Assembly: GCF_000518605.1 (NCBI RefSeq)
Contig: NZ_KI912459.1
Coordinates: 303,468-365,233 of the forward strand
Origin: Shewanella fidelis ATCC BAA-318
Lineage (GTDB): Bacteria > Pseudomonadota > Gammaproteobacteria > Enterobacterales > Shewanellaceae
DNA: 61,766 nt
Reading direction: 5' to 3'
Of the stretch, positions 8,517 through 18,027 are shown in pieces; within the stretch, counting starts at the first letter, position 1, and each line of letters begins with the position of its first letter. Made by a program: the position numbers and the translations under genes. The notes below the pieces were generated by a model. It was not told the DNA's origin. It saw only the letters and a program-made list of their open reading frames with translations, and ran no database searches.

Positions 8517-9506
8517 ATGAATTACAAGTTAAATAAAGCGGTTGCCACAGAAACGTATACTAAAGCGCGTAAAGTTGAAAGCCGATTTAAGTCCCAAAGT
8601 CAGGTGCTGAAACAAAGAACAATATACGTTTATTGTCCAGCTGAACATGAAGAAGACATTGCAGATATAGTGGCTGACTATTCGTTTGATATAGTAATCA
8701 ATGACTACACTTTAATAGATTTTAGTTGTAAGGTTATTTGCCATTATGAAAGTGCACGTTTAACGAAAACTCAGAGACAGTTTTTAGTCAATGCGACAGA
8801 ACTAGGTGCTTGGGTAGAGCCTTTTGTTAGTTACTTAGACGCAAGACTAGGGTATACGGAAGTAAGGCTACTTCATAGTGGTTACTTTTTGCACCAGAAA
8901 GCTTTTTCTATTTTGTCAACAAAACGAACACAGTTAGCTAAAAGGTTTATTGATATCATTTCTGCCACTATTCTTGGTTTAGTAGCGTTACCTTTAGGTC
9001 TTTTAACAGCTATTGCTATAAAGATTGAAAGCCCTGGTCCAGTTTTCTATCGCCAGATCAGAACTGGTCAATATAATGATGAGTTTAAAGTTATTAAGTT
9101 TCGCTCTATGCGTAATGATGCTGAAAACACTGGAGCTCAGTGGGCTTCAAAAAATGATGCTAGGGTAACTGCCGTTGGCAAGTTTATTCGAAAAACAAGA
9201 ATAGACGAACTACCGCAAGTTATCAATATTCTTAGAGGTGAAATGTCTATAGTAGGACCTAGGCCTGAAAGAGAGGTTTTTATTTCAAGTTTAGAAAAAG
9301 AGATTGCTTATTACCGCTTTAGACACGCGGTTAAACCAGGCGTCACTGGTTTAGCGCAGGTAAGTTACCCCTATGGAGCCTCGATAGAAGATGCAGTATG
9401 GAAGCATAAATATGACATATTTTATATTAAGCACCATAGCTTACTGTTAGATTTTAAAATTTTAATGAAGACTATAAAAGTTGTTTTATTTGGTATGGGG
9501 CGTTAG
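8517..9506 (+). CDS. Polyprenyl-phosphate sugar-1-phosphate transferase (monotopic phosphoglycosyl transferase)
   Basis: A 329-residue initiating transferase that would put the first sugar phosphate on undecaprenyl phosphate. The N-terminal half is a soluble domain; a single membrane segment follows (FIDIISATILGLVALPLG). The catalytic domain contains FKVIKFRSMRNDAE and the intact KTRIDELPQVINILRGE...IVGPRPER block with the Asp-Glu pair. It lacks the multi-helix N-terminus of WbaP/WcaJ, resembling the EpsB-type architecture. An in-frame TTG at 8505 is possible, but ATG at 8517 is preferred. The stop abuts the ATG of the next glycosyltransferase. Base composition is low-GC from here to about 16800. 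Confidence 0.9.
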   Translation: MNYKLNKAVATETYTKARKVESRFKSQSQVLKQRTIYVYCPAEHEEDIADIVADYSFDIVINDYTLIDFSCKVICHYESARLTKTQRQFLVNATELGAWVEPFVSYLDARLGYTEVRLLHSGYFLHQKAFSILSTKRTQLAKRFIDIISATILGLVALPLGLLTAIAIKIESPGPVFYRQIRTGQYNDEFKVIKFRSMRNDAENTGAQWASKNDARVTAVGKFIRKTRIDELPQVINILRGEMSIVGPRPEREVFISSLEKEIAYYRFRHAVKPGVTGLAQVSYPYGASIEDAVWKHKYDIFYIKHHSLLLDFKILMKTIKVVLFGMGR

Positions 9507-10250
9507 ATGGAACCTCTTGTATCAATTGTAATGCCGGCATTTAACTCAGAGTTGACAATAAATGAAAGCATTGAATCTGTATTATATCAGACATATAGTA
9601 ACTGGGAGTTATTAATAACAGATGACTGTTCTACTGATAAAACAGCTAATATTGCAAAGCAGTTGTGTAAATTAGATTCAAGGATTCATTTTTATTCACT
9701 AGATTTTAACTCTGGTGCCGGTGCCGCTCGCAATAACTCAATTAGAGTTGCGAAAGGCCGTTATATAGCGTTTTTAGATGCAGATGATCTTTGGATGAAT
9801 AATAAACTCGAACTTCAAGTTAAACATATGCAATTGACAAACAGTTTATTATCATACACTGCTTATCAAAAGTTTAGCGCTAAAGGAGACGGTGGTGTTA
9901 TTTTTCCAAAAGCAAGTGTTTCATATAATGAATTGCTTTATGGTAATGTTATCGGGTGTTTAACAGCCATGTACGATCAACATGCTTTAGGGAAACGATA
10001 TATGCCTCTAATTAGAAAAAGGCAAGATATGGGACTTTGGCTAGATATTTTAAAGGATATTGATGAAGCTAGTTTGGTTCCTGATGTTCTCGCTAAATAT
10101 AGAATCGATAGCGGTATGACGCAAAATAAACTAACTGTGCTCGGGTATCAGTGGCGCTTTTATAGAGATGTAGTTAAGCTAGGTTTTCTTAAAAGTACTG
10201 GAGTGTTTGTTGTTTATGGTGTGAAAGGTTTGTTCAAATTTCTTAGCTAA
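9507..10250 (+). CDS. Family 2 glycosyltransferase (TuaG-like)
   Basis: A 247-residue GT-A fold enzyme. The start VSIVMPAFNSELTINESIESV, the nucleotide-binding TDDCSTDKT, the GAGAARNNSI stretch and the metal-binding FLDADDLW are classic GT2 features. It begins directly after the stop of the initiating transferase, so translation is probably coupled, and it likely adds the second sugar. A hydrophobic C-terminal tail may bind the membrane face. The sugar cannot be told from sequence. Confidence 0.88.
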   Translation: MEPLVSIVMPAFNSELTINESIESVLYQTYSNWELLITDDCSTDKTANIAKQLCKLDSRIHFYSLDFNSGAGAARNNSIRVAKGRYIAFLDADDLWMNNKLELQVKHMQLTNSLLSYTAYQKFSAKGDGGVIFPKASVSYNELLYGNVIGCLTAMYDQHALGKRYMPLIRKRQDMGLWLDILKDIDEASLVPDVLAKYRIDSGMTQNKLTVLGYQWRFYRDVVKLGFLKSTGVFVVYGVKGLFKFLS

Positions 10251-10311
10251 TTATTTAGTGTTAGTTGATGTTCCTTATAATTAAAACAATAATTTATAAA
10301 TTGGAGTTGTT

Positions 10312-11406
10312 ATGAAAGTTACGGTTGTTGGTTCCGGTAATGCTGGTTGTGCACATACTTGTAAATTAATAGAAAGAGGACATGAGGTTACTTTGTTAAA
10401 AACTTCAAATTCTTTGCATAATGATAATTATGAAAAGATACTAACAACTGGGCAGATTAAGTATTACGAAGCTGATGACAAACAGTTAAAAGTGGTTAAG
10501 CCAAGTTTAATAACAAGAGATTTTCAGAAAGCATTTTCTCAATCAGAAGTTATTATGGTAATGAGTCAAACTTTGCAGCACACAGATTTGGCGAAGAAAA
10601 TTATAGACTCAGTAAATCTCGATAGCTTGAAAGCTATTGTTATCATTCCAGGGTATTTAGGTAGCTTGTTATTTAAAGAATTACAAACTATAAAGCCTGA
10701 ACTAATCATTTGTGAAGGCGAGTCAACTCCATATGACGCTCGAATTATTGAGCCTGGAGTGGTACAAATACTATTCGAAAATGCGCGCAATGCGCTAGGC
10801 TTCCTACCTGCAAGTGCTGCCGATAGAGGTTTAGCCTTCTGTAAAGAGCTTTTGCCTAACTATCAGTTTTCTCGCTCTAATATTGTAGAGTCTGCGTTAC
10901 ATAATCCAAATTTAATTGTACACACTATTGGTGCAATAATGTCAGCCCCTCGTATTGAATTTAGTCAAGGAGAGTTCTGGATGTATCGAGAAGCGTTTAC
11001 TCCATCAATTTGGAATATGATTGAAAAGTTAGATGAAGAAAAAAACAAAGTTATTGAAATGTTTGGGGGGACACCTTCTCCTTACATCGAAGAATGTAAG
11101 TGGAGAAATGAAGATGATTTATCACTAGATGCTGCTGTTGTTTTCAGAGGGTATGCTGAACACGGCGGACCTAAAGGACCGGAATCCTTGAATACAAGAT
11201 TTATTTATGAAGATGTGCCAATGGGGTTAGGTTTGCTAGAGTCACTTTCCCAAGCAGCCGGTCTTGAAACACCAATTGCTACGTCTTTAATTAATATTTC
11301 ATCGGCATTGCATAAAGTCGATTATAGAGCACGAGCAAGGACATTGAAGTCACTTAACCTTGAGTGTGAAAGTCTTGAAAGTGTAAAAGATATTATTAGC
11401 GAGTAG
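10312..11406 (+). CDS. Opine-dehydrogenase-like NAD(P)-dependent oxidoreductase
   Basis: A 364-residue protein with an N-terminal Rossmann fold (VTVVGSGNAGCAHTCKLIERG; GxGNAG) and a C-terminal octopine-DH domain. The hallmark NPNLIVHTIGA with a candidate catalytic His at 204 is present. Family members reductively condense an amino-acid amino group with a 2-keto acid such as pyruvate. It lies between a GT2 and an ATP-grasp enzyme (6 bp to the next start) in the polysaccharide operon. N-(1-carboxyethyl)amino acids, for example on lysine, are known amide-linked to uronic acids in some Providencia, Proteus and Shewanella polysaccharides; I infer a similar role here. The ATG has a GGAG-type ribosome site (ttggagttgtt). 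Confidence 0.85.
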   Translation: MKVTVVGSGNAGCAHTCKLIERGHEVTLLKTSNSLHNDNYEKILTTGQIKYYEADDKQLKVVKPSLITRDFQKAFSQSEVIMVMSQTLQHTDLAKKIIDSVNLDSLKAIVIIPGYLGSLLFKELQTIKPELIICEGESTPYDARIIEPGVVQILFENARNALGFLPASAADRGLAFCKELLPNYQFSRSNIVESALHNPNLIVHTIGAIMSAPRIEFSQGEFWMYREAFTPSIWNMIEKLDEEKNKVIEMFGGTPSPYIEECKWRNEDDLSLDAAVVFRGYAEHGGPKGPESLNTRFIYEDVPMGLGLLESLSQAAGLETPIATSLINISSALHKVDYRARARTLKSLNLECESLESVKDIISE

Positions 11407-11412
11407 GTAAAA

Positions 11413-12402
11413 ATGAAACTAGGTGTATTGACAAGTTTTGATAAAGACCATGTTAACTTCGTAAGCGCGTGTAAAGAATTAAACATAGAGTTTGAATTAG
11501 TCGATTTTTTAGCTCCAGACTGGTTACGGAAAGTTAAAGAATCTAAATGTGATGGATTTTTAGCTAGACCTTCCTGTGATATGCAAGAGCGTAAGTCATG
11601 TTTCGATGAAAGGCTATTTATACTTAATAAAGTAATGAAAAAGCCCATATACCCTTCTTTTGATGAGTTGTATATATATGAAAATAAGAGAAATATGTAC
11701 TATTGGTTAGAGGCGAACGATTATCCGCACGCAAAAACACTTGTTTTTTTACGAAGAGACGAGGCGTTAGCTTATGCTGATAGTTGCCAGTACCCTTTGA
11801 TAGGTAAAAGCAATATCGGTGCAGGCTCTTCAGGTGTGATTAAGATAAATAAAGCTTCTGAACTGAAGTCTTATATTAATAGAATATTTGGGAAATTAGA
11901 TGGTAAAATTTGCTTTGGGCGCTCACCGACATCAAACAAAGTAAAAATTCCGTTACCTGTAATAGGGAAAGCGCAAAAGCACTACGTGATACTGCAGGAA
12001 TGTATTGATGTAAAGTGGGAATGGCGAATAATTAAGATTGATAATTCATTCTTTGGGTATCGAAAGCTGCTCGGTGAGAACGGTTTTGCTAGTGGTAATA
12101 ACTTAGACGGCTGGGGAAAACCACCAAAAGAATTATTACTGATGGTGAAGAGTATATGTGAGAAGGGTGATTTTAAATCTATGGCTGTAGATATATTAGA
12201 GTCTAATTCTGGCGAGTTTTTTGTCAACGAATTACAATCACATTTCGGGTCATACAACCCTTCACAAATGTATATCGATGATAAGCCTTGTCGTTTTACG
12301 TGGTCTGATTCAAAAAACGATTTTGAATTAGAGGAAGGTTATTTTTGTCAAAATGGTTGTGCCAATTTGCGAGTTAGCCATTTTCTCAAATTGTTAGGTT
12401 GA
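11413..12402 (+). CDS. ATP-grasp family ligase
   Basis: A 329-residue protein with ATP-grasp-like features: a flexible N-terminal pre-ATP domain, the lysine-bearing strand with Gly-rich loop (PLIGKSNIGAGSSGVIKI, about residues 131-148), a later strand with YVILQECIDVKWEWRII, and the metal-binding end DILESNSGEFFVNELQSHFG with the expected acidic and Asn residues. ATP-grasp enzymes join a carboxylate (via acyl phosphate) to an amine or similar nucleophile. Its position just after the opine-dehydrogenase-like gene suggests the two act in sequence, making an amino-acid-like substituent and coupling it to a sugar acid. Substrate assignment is inference. Confidence 0.8.
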   Translation: MKLGVLTSFDKDHVNFVSACKELNIEFELVDFLAPDWLRKVKESKCDGFLARPSCDMQERKSCFDERLFILNKVMKKPIYPSFDELYIYENKRNMYYWLEANDYPHAKTLVFLRRDEALAYADSCQYPLIGKSNIGAGSSGVIKINKASELKSYINRIFGKLDGKICFGRSPTSNKVKIPLPVIGKAQKHYVILQECIDVKWEWRIIKIDNSFFGYRKLLGENGFASGNNLDGWGKPPKELLLMVKSICEKGDFKSMAVDILESNSGEFFVNELQSHFGSYNPSQMYIDDKPCRFTWSDSKNDFELEEGYFCQNGCANLRVSHFLKLLG

Positions 12403-12415
12403 CTCTGATATAGCT

Positions 12416-13642
12416 ATGAATCTAAGTAAATTGTTGTCGAATTTTTTAAATTTAAGCTCAATTAATATCGTTGGTATGTTAATCCCAATTTTAACGATGC
12501 CAATATTAAGCAGGGCATTAGATTCAGAGCTTTTTGGCAAGGTACTTTTATATAACACAATACTTCAATTTGGGTTTATTGTCGTAGATTATAGTTTTAA
12601 TTACACTGGTTCTCGAGAGATTGCAGCAAGGTTAAGTGACAGAACTGCTAAACTTAAAATTTACTTAGATGTTCAGGCCTGTAGAGCTGTGCTGCTTATC
12701 TCATATACACTGCTTATTCCGCTTATTTTTACTATTTTAAACGACTTTGATTACATTAATACTTTTGCATTCGTAGGTATAGGGCTTGCTGGTCACTGGT
12801 TGTTATCAGTTTGGTACTTTCAAGGTGAGTCAAACCTCAAAATAGTGGCTCTAGCAACGATAGCAGCAAGATTATGTTACTTATTAACGTTAGTTTGTTT
12901 AGTTCGAGAACAACAGGATTTTGACTTAGTCATTTTTAGTAACGTCGTGCCACTTTTCCTAGCAGGTTTATTTGTTTGTGTTAAAAGCGGAAACTCAAAG
13001 CACTATAAATGGCATGATATTGTGCGTGCTTGTGGGAATATAGGCACAAATATTAAAAGTGGTGCAAATGTTTTTGTTGGAGATTTTGCTCCTAACTTGT
13101 ATAACAACGTACCTATGATGTTTATTGGTGTTACGTCCAGCGGGACCTTGTTTGCAGCCTATGCTGTAGCAACACGGATATGTAATGCGTGTGTGTCAAT
13201 TCAAGGCATGATGGCAAAGGCGCTTTATCCACTAATGGTGTCAAGTAAAGCGCCTAGGTTGAAGTTTGCTTTTTTGTGTAACATATTTTTATCGTTAGCA
13301 GTTAGTAGCACGATTTATTTTTTTGCTGAGGATATTATTTCTATACTGTTAGGGCCTGGATACGATTCGTCTATTGATTTTATTCGTGTAGCAATATTTG
13401 GAGTCTTTTTTGTGGCGATAGCGAATAGTTTTGGTCAAGGTTACTTTCTACCCAATAAATTAGACCGAATATTCAGAAATATCTCATTGTTTGTCTCAAT
13501 AGTTTCAGCAATCGTGGGGGGATTCTTACTCTACTTTTATGATGTATGGGGAGCTGTGTATTTGCTTCTTTTTGCTCGAGTACTATTTGCTATAACTTAT
13601 TACATTACTTATCTTTACTATAAAGATAGTCTACATACTTAA
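12416..13642 (+). CDS. wzx: Wzx-type polysaccharide flippase
   Basis: A 408-residue integral membrane protein of the polysaccharide-transport (MOP) family. Its N-terminus (PILTMPILSRALDSELFGKVL) is the typical first-helix region of Wzx proteins, and around a dozen hydrophobic helices follow. It should move undecaprenyl-diphosphate repeat units across the inner membrane to the Wzy polymerase encoded at 14466. It starts 13 bp after the ATP-grasp gene. Flippases diverge strongly, so the family call is safe but unit specificity is not readable. Confidence 0.88.
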   Translation: MNLSKLLSNFLNLSSINIVGMLIPILTMPILSRALDSELFGKVLLYNTILQFGFIVVDYSFNYTGSREIAARLSDRTAKLKIYLDVQACRAVLLISYTLLIPLIFTILNDFDYINTFAFVGIGLAGHWLLSVWYFQGESNLKIVALATIAARLCYLLTLVCLVREQQDFDLVIFSNVVPLFLAGLFVCVKSGNSKHYKWHDIVRACGNIGTNIKSGANVFVGDFAPNLYNNVPMMFIGVTSSGTLFAAYAVATRICNACVSIQGMMAKALYPLMVSSKAPRLKFAFLCNIFLSLAVSSTIYFFAEDIISILLGPGYDSSIDFIRVAIFGVFFVAIANSFGQGYFLPNKLDRIFRNISLFVSIVSAIVGGFLLYFYDVWGAVYLLLFARVLFAITYYITYLYYKDSLHT

Positions 13643-13654
13643 TTTGGATTTATT

Positions 13655-14485
13655 ATGTTTAATGGAAGTAGCTTTTCTATTGCTATATCAACGGTGAAAG
13701 AAGGAATCTTTAAGGTAGACAGCATAGTTAAAGAACTTGTTGATGCGAAATTAGACTTTGAGCTTGTCGTTTGTCATCAACTACTTTTTGAGCAAGATAG
13801 AGCCGAGTATATAAGTGAAAGAGAAGCGTTAAGCAAAAAATACAAATCGATAAAAATTGTTGTTGATGCAGAAAAAGGCTTATCTAGAAGTAGAAATAAA
13901 GCACTAGAAGTGTCTACTTCTGATTTTGTTTTTTTGTCTGATGACGATAATGTGTTTTTAGCAAAAGGTGTGCGAGAAACATTAGCCTACATGGAGAGTA
14001 ATGCGGTTGATATTTCAATTGGTCGAATTACCACTCCTGAAGGACTTGACTTTAAAAACTATCAAGAGAAGAGCAGCCTTGTGACGTCACTGAACTCAGG
14101 CTCTGTAAGTAGTTTAGAGGTTTGTATATCAAAAAAGTGTATTAGAGATAAAATGCTTAGATTTGATGAAAGGTTTGGATTAGGTACCGAACTACCTTCA
14201 TGTGAGGAATTTATCTATATCAATGATGCGATAAAGAGGAATGCTAAGGTTAGCCGTACAAGGATTTATGTAAACAAACATCCCATGGAGTCATCAGGAA
14301 AGGATTTAACTGTAGCAAAAACGATTGTGGCTAAAGGCGCAGCATTTAGAAGGGTCTTTGGTTTTGCAGGGGTATTTGTAATAGTTTTATTCGCATTACG
14401 CAAGGCAAGTAGTTTTAATAATTTGTCATTCATTCTAAAGAATAGCTTCAGAGGGTACTCAGTAGTTGATATATCCAAGCGTTAA
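13655..14485 (+). CDS. Glycosyltransferase, GT-A type (family 2-like)
   Basis: A 276-residue protein with a GT-A pattern. SIAISTVKEGI opens the fold, GLSRSRNKALE is the nucleotide-sugar region, and FLSDDDNVFL carries the acidic metal-binding cluster. A GTELPSCEEFIYI motif later supplies a plausible catalytic acidic patch. It has no long membrane segment apart from a hydrophobic stretch near residue 230 (VFGFAGVFVIVLFALR). Its end overlaps the start of the polymerase gene by 20 bp. Donor and acceptor are unknown. Confidence 0.75.
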   Translation: MFNGSSFSIAISTVKEGIFKVDSIVKELVDAKLDFELVVCHQLLFEQDRAEYISEREALSKKYKSIKIVVDAEKGLSRSRNKALEVSTSDFVFLSDDDNVFLAKGVRETLAYMESNAVDISIGRITTPEGLDFKNYQEKSSLVTSLNSGSVSSLEVCISKKCIRDKMLRFDERFGLGTELPSCEEFIYINDAIKRNAKVSRTRIYVNKHPMESSGKDLTVAKTIVAKGAAFRRVFGFAGVFVIVLFALRKASSFNNLSFILKNSFRGYSVVDISKR

Positions 14486-15746
14486 TAATATCTCTAAATT
14501 TTTTTTGCTATCTTTGTTAGTTGTTGCTCCATTTTTAACTGTTCTAACTAGTAAGTTCGGTTTTATCAACCCTTTACTCGGAAAACTGTTAGGTGGGTAT
14601 AAAGAGATAAGTCAAGTTTTTATTATCTCGGTTCTTTTTATAGGGGTGATTAAAAATAAACGGCTGTCATTTAACTATTACTCAACTCTGCTGTTTTTTT
14701 TCGCCTTTTACGCAATTTTACATGTCATTGGTCAAGTAAATCTTGGCTTAATGTTCGATGGTGCAAGATACCAACTTGGTTACTTGGTTATATTTACGCT
14801 CATTTGTATCATTCCACACGCACAGGAGCGGGCTAGTATAAATGTGGATTTGTTGGCAAAGATTGTATTTATTCAGACGCTAATAGCCGTCGTAGTTGGT
14901 GTTGTGGAGTTTTTTAACCCAAGTATTATCGGCTTCTTATACGGCATAGATAAAGACATGATGGAGCATGTAACCTTAGCTGCTGGTTTTAGATTAATTT
15001 CCGTTTTCGGTAATCCGATTAATTTTGGAGGATTTCTATGTGTTGGACTTGCCGCATCATACTATTTAGCGGTAAAAAAGACTAAACCTTTAGTTTGGCT
15101 TGCTTTTTGGGTGTACTGGATTGTTTTAGTATTTCTAGTGTTTTTTACTTTGAGTCGTTTGGCTTTAATAGCTTTTTTTGCACAAACTATTTTAATCTTG
15201 ATGTTTAATTTATTTAGACGCGAAATAGTTACTAAAGTGTTTTTTATTACTTTTCTGCTTGTTCTTATGCCATTTGTATTCGAATTGTTAAATAGCTTCG
15301 ATAGCCTCTATGAAAGATTTTTTAAGCTTTTAAGCTTGGAAACCTATACTGATAATGCTCGAGTTAACAACTGGTTTGGAGCGCTCGATAATCTTCACTA
15401 TTTTACTAATTGGCTTTGGGGTTTTGGTGTTGGCGCCTCGAATCCAGCCTTAGGTAGCGGCGGTTACATGATCGAAAATGGATTTGTTTCGATTTTGATA
15501 GACTTTGGCCTTATTGGTTTAACTTTTTATGTTGCAATATGGTTACTTTCATTTTTTATCATGTTCACTATAAGAAAGAAGCTAAACAATGAGTTTTATT
15601 TCATTTTTTTGTTTTTAGTCTGTTTTATGTTGATGTCATTTGGTAATGATTACAATCGTAACTTTCCATTTGTTATATACTTCTGGCTTGTAGTCAGTTA
15701 TTTATTTACTAGGGCTAATAAGTATAAAGGGTACCAAGAATGTTAG
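14466..15746 (+). CDS. wzy: Wzy-type O-antigen/capsule polymerase
   Basis: A 426-residue protein made almost entirely of hydrophobic helices (about ten to twelve). It has a longer periplasmic loop around residues 280-330 containing FGALDNLHYFTNWLWGFGVG, typical of the Wzy/O-antigen-ligase fold. The frame begins at TTG 14466, overlapping the previous gene by 20 bp; no ATG occurs before the first helices, so TTG is the best start. With Wzx and Wzz in the same operon this defines a Wzx/Wzy-dependent pathway. A ligase is a less likely alternative. Confidence 0.8.
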   Translation: MIYPSVNNISKFFLLSLLVVAPFLTVLTSKFGFINPLLGKLLGGYKEISQVFIISVLFIGVIKNKRLSFNYYSTLLFFFAFYAILHVIGQVNLGLMFDGARYQLGYLVIFTLICIIPHAQERASINVDLLAKIVFIQTLIAVVVGVVEFFNPSIIGFLYGIDKDMMEHVTLAAGFRLISVFGNPINFGGFLCVGLAASYYLAVKKTKPLVWLAFWVYWIVLVFLVFFTLSRLALIAFFAQTILILMFNLFRREIVTKVFFITFLLVLMPFVFELLNSFDSLYERFFKLLSLETYTDNARVNNWFGALDNLHYFTNWLWGFGVGASNPALGSGGYMIENGFVSILIDFGLIGLTFYVAIWLLSFFIMFTIRKKLNNEFYFIFLFLVCFMLMSFGNDYNRNFPFVIYFWLVVSYLFTRANKYKGYQEC

Positions 15747-16825
15747 TTGCACATTTCGTTTATAACTTTTGGAATTATAGTGGAGCGACTGCGCAGGCAG
15801 TTAAACTTGCAGACAGTTTAAATTCTACATCAGATGTTAAGTCTATATTTTTCAATAATACAGTAAACTCTTTAAAATGGTATCGAGAATCAGTAGTTGA
15901 AGATAAAATTGTTATAGATTTGCCTAACAATTTACTGCTAAAGCTGTTTTCAATATTAGCTACTAATAAAAAATATAACCCTGATGTATATCATTTTCAT
16001 GGATTTCACCGGTTAGGGCTTATTCTTACAGTTCTATTGAACATACCAACATTTTTTAAGTGCACTTTGTTAGGTAAAGATGATTTTCCAAGCCTTTTAA
16101 AAGGCCGAAATAGATCATTAACTTACTTTATCTTGGCTAGAATAGGTAAGATAAATTGTCTAAACCGAGTAATACAAGATTTGAACTATGAATGTATACC
16201 AGATGCTAATTTGGAGATAATACCAAATGGCGTTGTGATGCCAGTAGATGTAGAGAGGTCACTCTATAACCAAAAAAAGAAATTCTTTTTATTCGCGGGA
16301 GCAATCGTAGAGAGAAAACAACCCTTAGAAGTCATACGCTTTTTCAATGATAACTATGCATCACAAGGTTATAATTTGATCCTAGCAGGCCCTCATGACA
16401 GCAGCGTTGCAGAATTTGAGCAAGACTATTTTGAGCTTTGCAAAGCCGAGTCCCAGCGTTTTAACTCAGAGCAAATTCAGTTCGTAGGTAATGTCGAGAG
16501 CAGCCGGCTTAAAAAGTACTATGCTCAATCAACAGGACTTATCTTTTTTTCATTGAGGGAAGGTACGCCAAACGTTGTGCTAGAAGCTATGTCTTGGGAT
16601 TGTCCGGTGATATTTTTAAAGCGAGATGTTATCGTTGCAGATCTTATTGGATATGAATTAAGTGTAACACTTTCACTTGACAACTTTGATTCTCCAGGGC
16701 CTGAACCAGAAATGCTGCTAAGTATTGCTCGAGATGGTTTAGCTTCACAACGAGCAAGATTGTTCGACATTGATCAAACAGCTGTTAAACATTACACTTT
16801 GTATCTAGAAATGCTAAAGACTTAG
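15740..16825 (+). CDS. Family 4 glycosyltransferase
   Basis: A 361-residue GT-B fold enzyme. The N-terminus resembles GT4 acceptor domains, and the C-terminal half has FLFAGAIVERKQPLEVIRFF and the donor-binding LREGTPNVVLEAMSWDCPVI, whose E(x7)E pattern is the GT4 signature. It overlaps the polymerase gene by 7 bp and is the last gene of the tightly packed low-GC block. It probably completes the repeat unit. Confidence 0.85.
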   Translation: MLVAHFVYNFWNYSGATAQAVKLADSLNSTSDVKSIFFNNTVNSLKWYRESVVEDKIVIDLPNNLLLKLFSILATNKKYNPDVYHFHGFHRLGLILTVLLNIPTFFKCTLLGKDDFPSLLKGRNRSLTYFILARIGKINCLNRVIQDLNYECIPDANLEIIPNGVVMPVDVERSLYNQKKKFFLFAGAIVERKQPLEVIRFFNDNYASQGYNLILAGPHDSSVAEFEQDYFELCKAESQRFNSEQIQFVGNVESSRLKKYYAQSTGLIFFSLREGTPNVVLEAMSWDCPVIFLKRDVIVADLIGYELSVTLSLDNFDSPGPEPEMLLSIARDGLASQRARLFDIDQTAVKHYTLYLEMLKT

Positions 16826-16992
16826 TCCTATAAAGTAGGGGGAAATATTTTTGATGTGGTGCATCGCTATAGATATTTTCTTTTTCCTATAGGTCTGCTA
16901 GGTAATATTTCTATGGTGTAATGATTCGCTTGAGTTTGCCTAAATAAGAATTAAGACACTCCATCTCATATCAATTACTATGGCTATACCAA

Positions 16993-18027
16993 ATGGATAA
17001 TTCAGTCCTAGTTACTGGCGGTTCTGGCTTTATAGGTTCTGCTTATGTACGTTATTTGTTGCGAGAAACAGATTACTATGTGGTTAATTTAGATAAATTG
17101 ACCTATGCAACAGATAATAATTCGCTTAAAGATCTGGAACATTCAGCTCGATATAAGTTAGTAAAAGGTGATATTTGTGATAAGGCATTAGTAGATTCCG
17201 TACTGATTGAGTATCGCCCTACTTTTGTTGTACACTTGGCTGCTGAAAGTCATGTTGATCGCTCAATATCGGATCCCGCCGAATTTATTCAAACAAATAT
17301 TATTGGTACATATTTTCTTCTCGAAGGGAGTCGAAATTATTACTCTATGCTTGAAGGGGAGAAAAGAAAGCGATTTCGTTTCCATCACATTTCAACCGAT
17401 GAGGTATATGGGTCTCTGGCAGAACATGGGCTTTTTACAGAGCAATCAAGGTATAATCCAAGTTCGCCATATTCCGCGAGTAAAGCCGCATCAGATCATC
17501 TAGTTAGAGCTTGGTATCGCACATACGGTTTACCAGTGGTGTTGACAAATTGCTCTAACAATTATGGTCCTTTTCAGCATACAGAAAAGCTCATTCCTCA
17601 GACAATCATGAGTGCGTTAGCTGGAAAAACTATTCCTATTTACGGTAATGGCTTACAAATCCGTGATTGGTTATATGTCGAAGATCATGTTAAGGCGCTA
17701 TATCAGGTAGTTTGTGCCGGTCAAGTTGGTGAAACCTATAATATCGGTGGAAATTGTGAAAGACGCAATATTGATGTTGTGAATACAATTTGTGAATTGT
17801 TAGAAGAGTTAGTTCCAGAGAGCACGTACTCACTGGCTTCGTGTAGCAATGGTATTGGGTTTAAAAGTTTAATCTCATATGTGGAAGATAGACTTGGTCA
17901 TGATGTTCGTTATGCGATTGATTCGAGTAAGATTCAACGTGAACTTAATTGGAAACCGATTGAGTCTTTTGAGTCAGGTCTTAGGAAAACTGTTGAGTGG
18001 TATGTAAATGAGGTCGGTAAAGTCTGA
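16993..18027 (+). CDS. rmlB: dTDP-glucose 4,6-dehydratase
   Basis: A 344-residue extended short-chain dehydrogenase. It has the NAD-binding VTGGSGFIGSAYVRYLL, the substrate motif HISTDEVYGS (Thr135, Asp136, Glu137), and the catalytic SPYSASKAASDHL (Tyr160, Lys164). It converts dTDP-glucose to dTDP-4-keto-6-deoxyglucose, the first committed step to dTDP-rhamnose. It is slightly short for RmlB (usually about 355) but has all key residues. rmlC is at 21439 and an rmlD-like gene at 40131; no rmlA is in the window. A 168-bp gap separates it from the GT4 gene. Confidence 0.92.
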   Translation: MDNSVLVTGGSGFIGSAYVRYLLRETDYYVVNLDKLTYATDNNSLKDLEHSARYKLVKGDICDKALVDSVLIEYRPTFVVHLAAESHVDRSISDPAEFIQTNIIGTYFLLEGSRNYYSMLEGEKRKRFRFHHISTDEVYGSLAEHGLFTEQSRYNPSSPYSASKAASDHLVRAWYRTYGLPVVLTNCSNNYGPFQHTEKLIPQTIMSALAGKTIPIYGNGLQIRDWLYVEDHVKALYQVVCAGQVGETYNIGGNCERRNIDVVNTICELLEELVPESTYSLASCSNGIGFKSLISYVEDRLGHDVRYAIDSSKIQRELNWKPIESFESGLRKTVEWYVNEVGKV

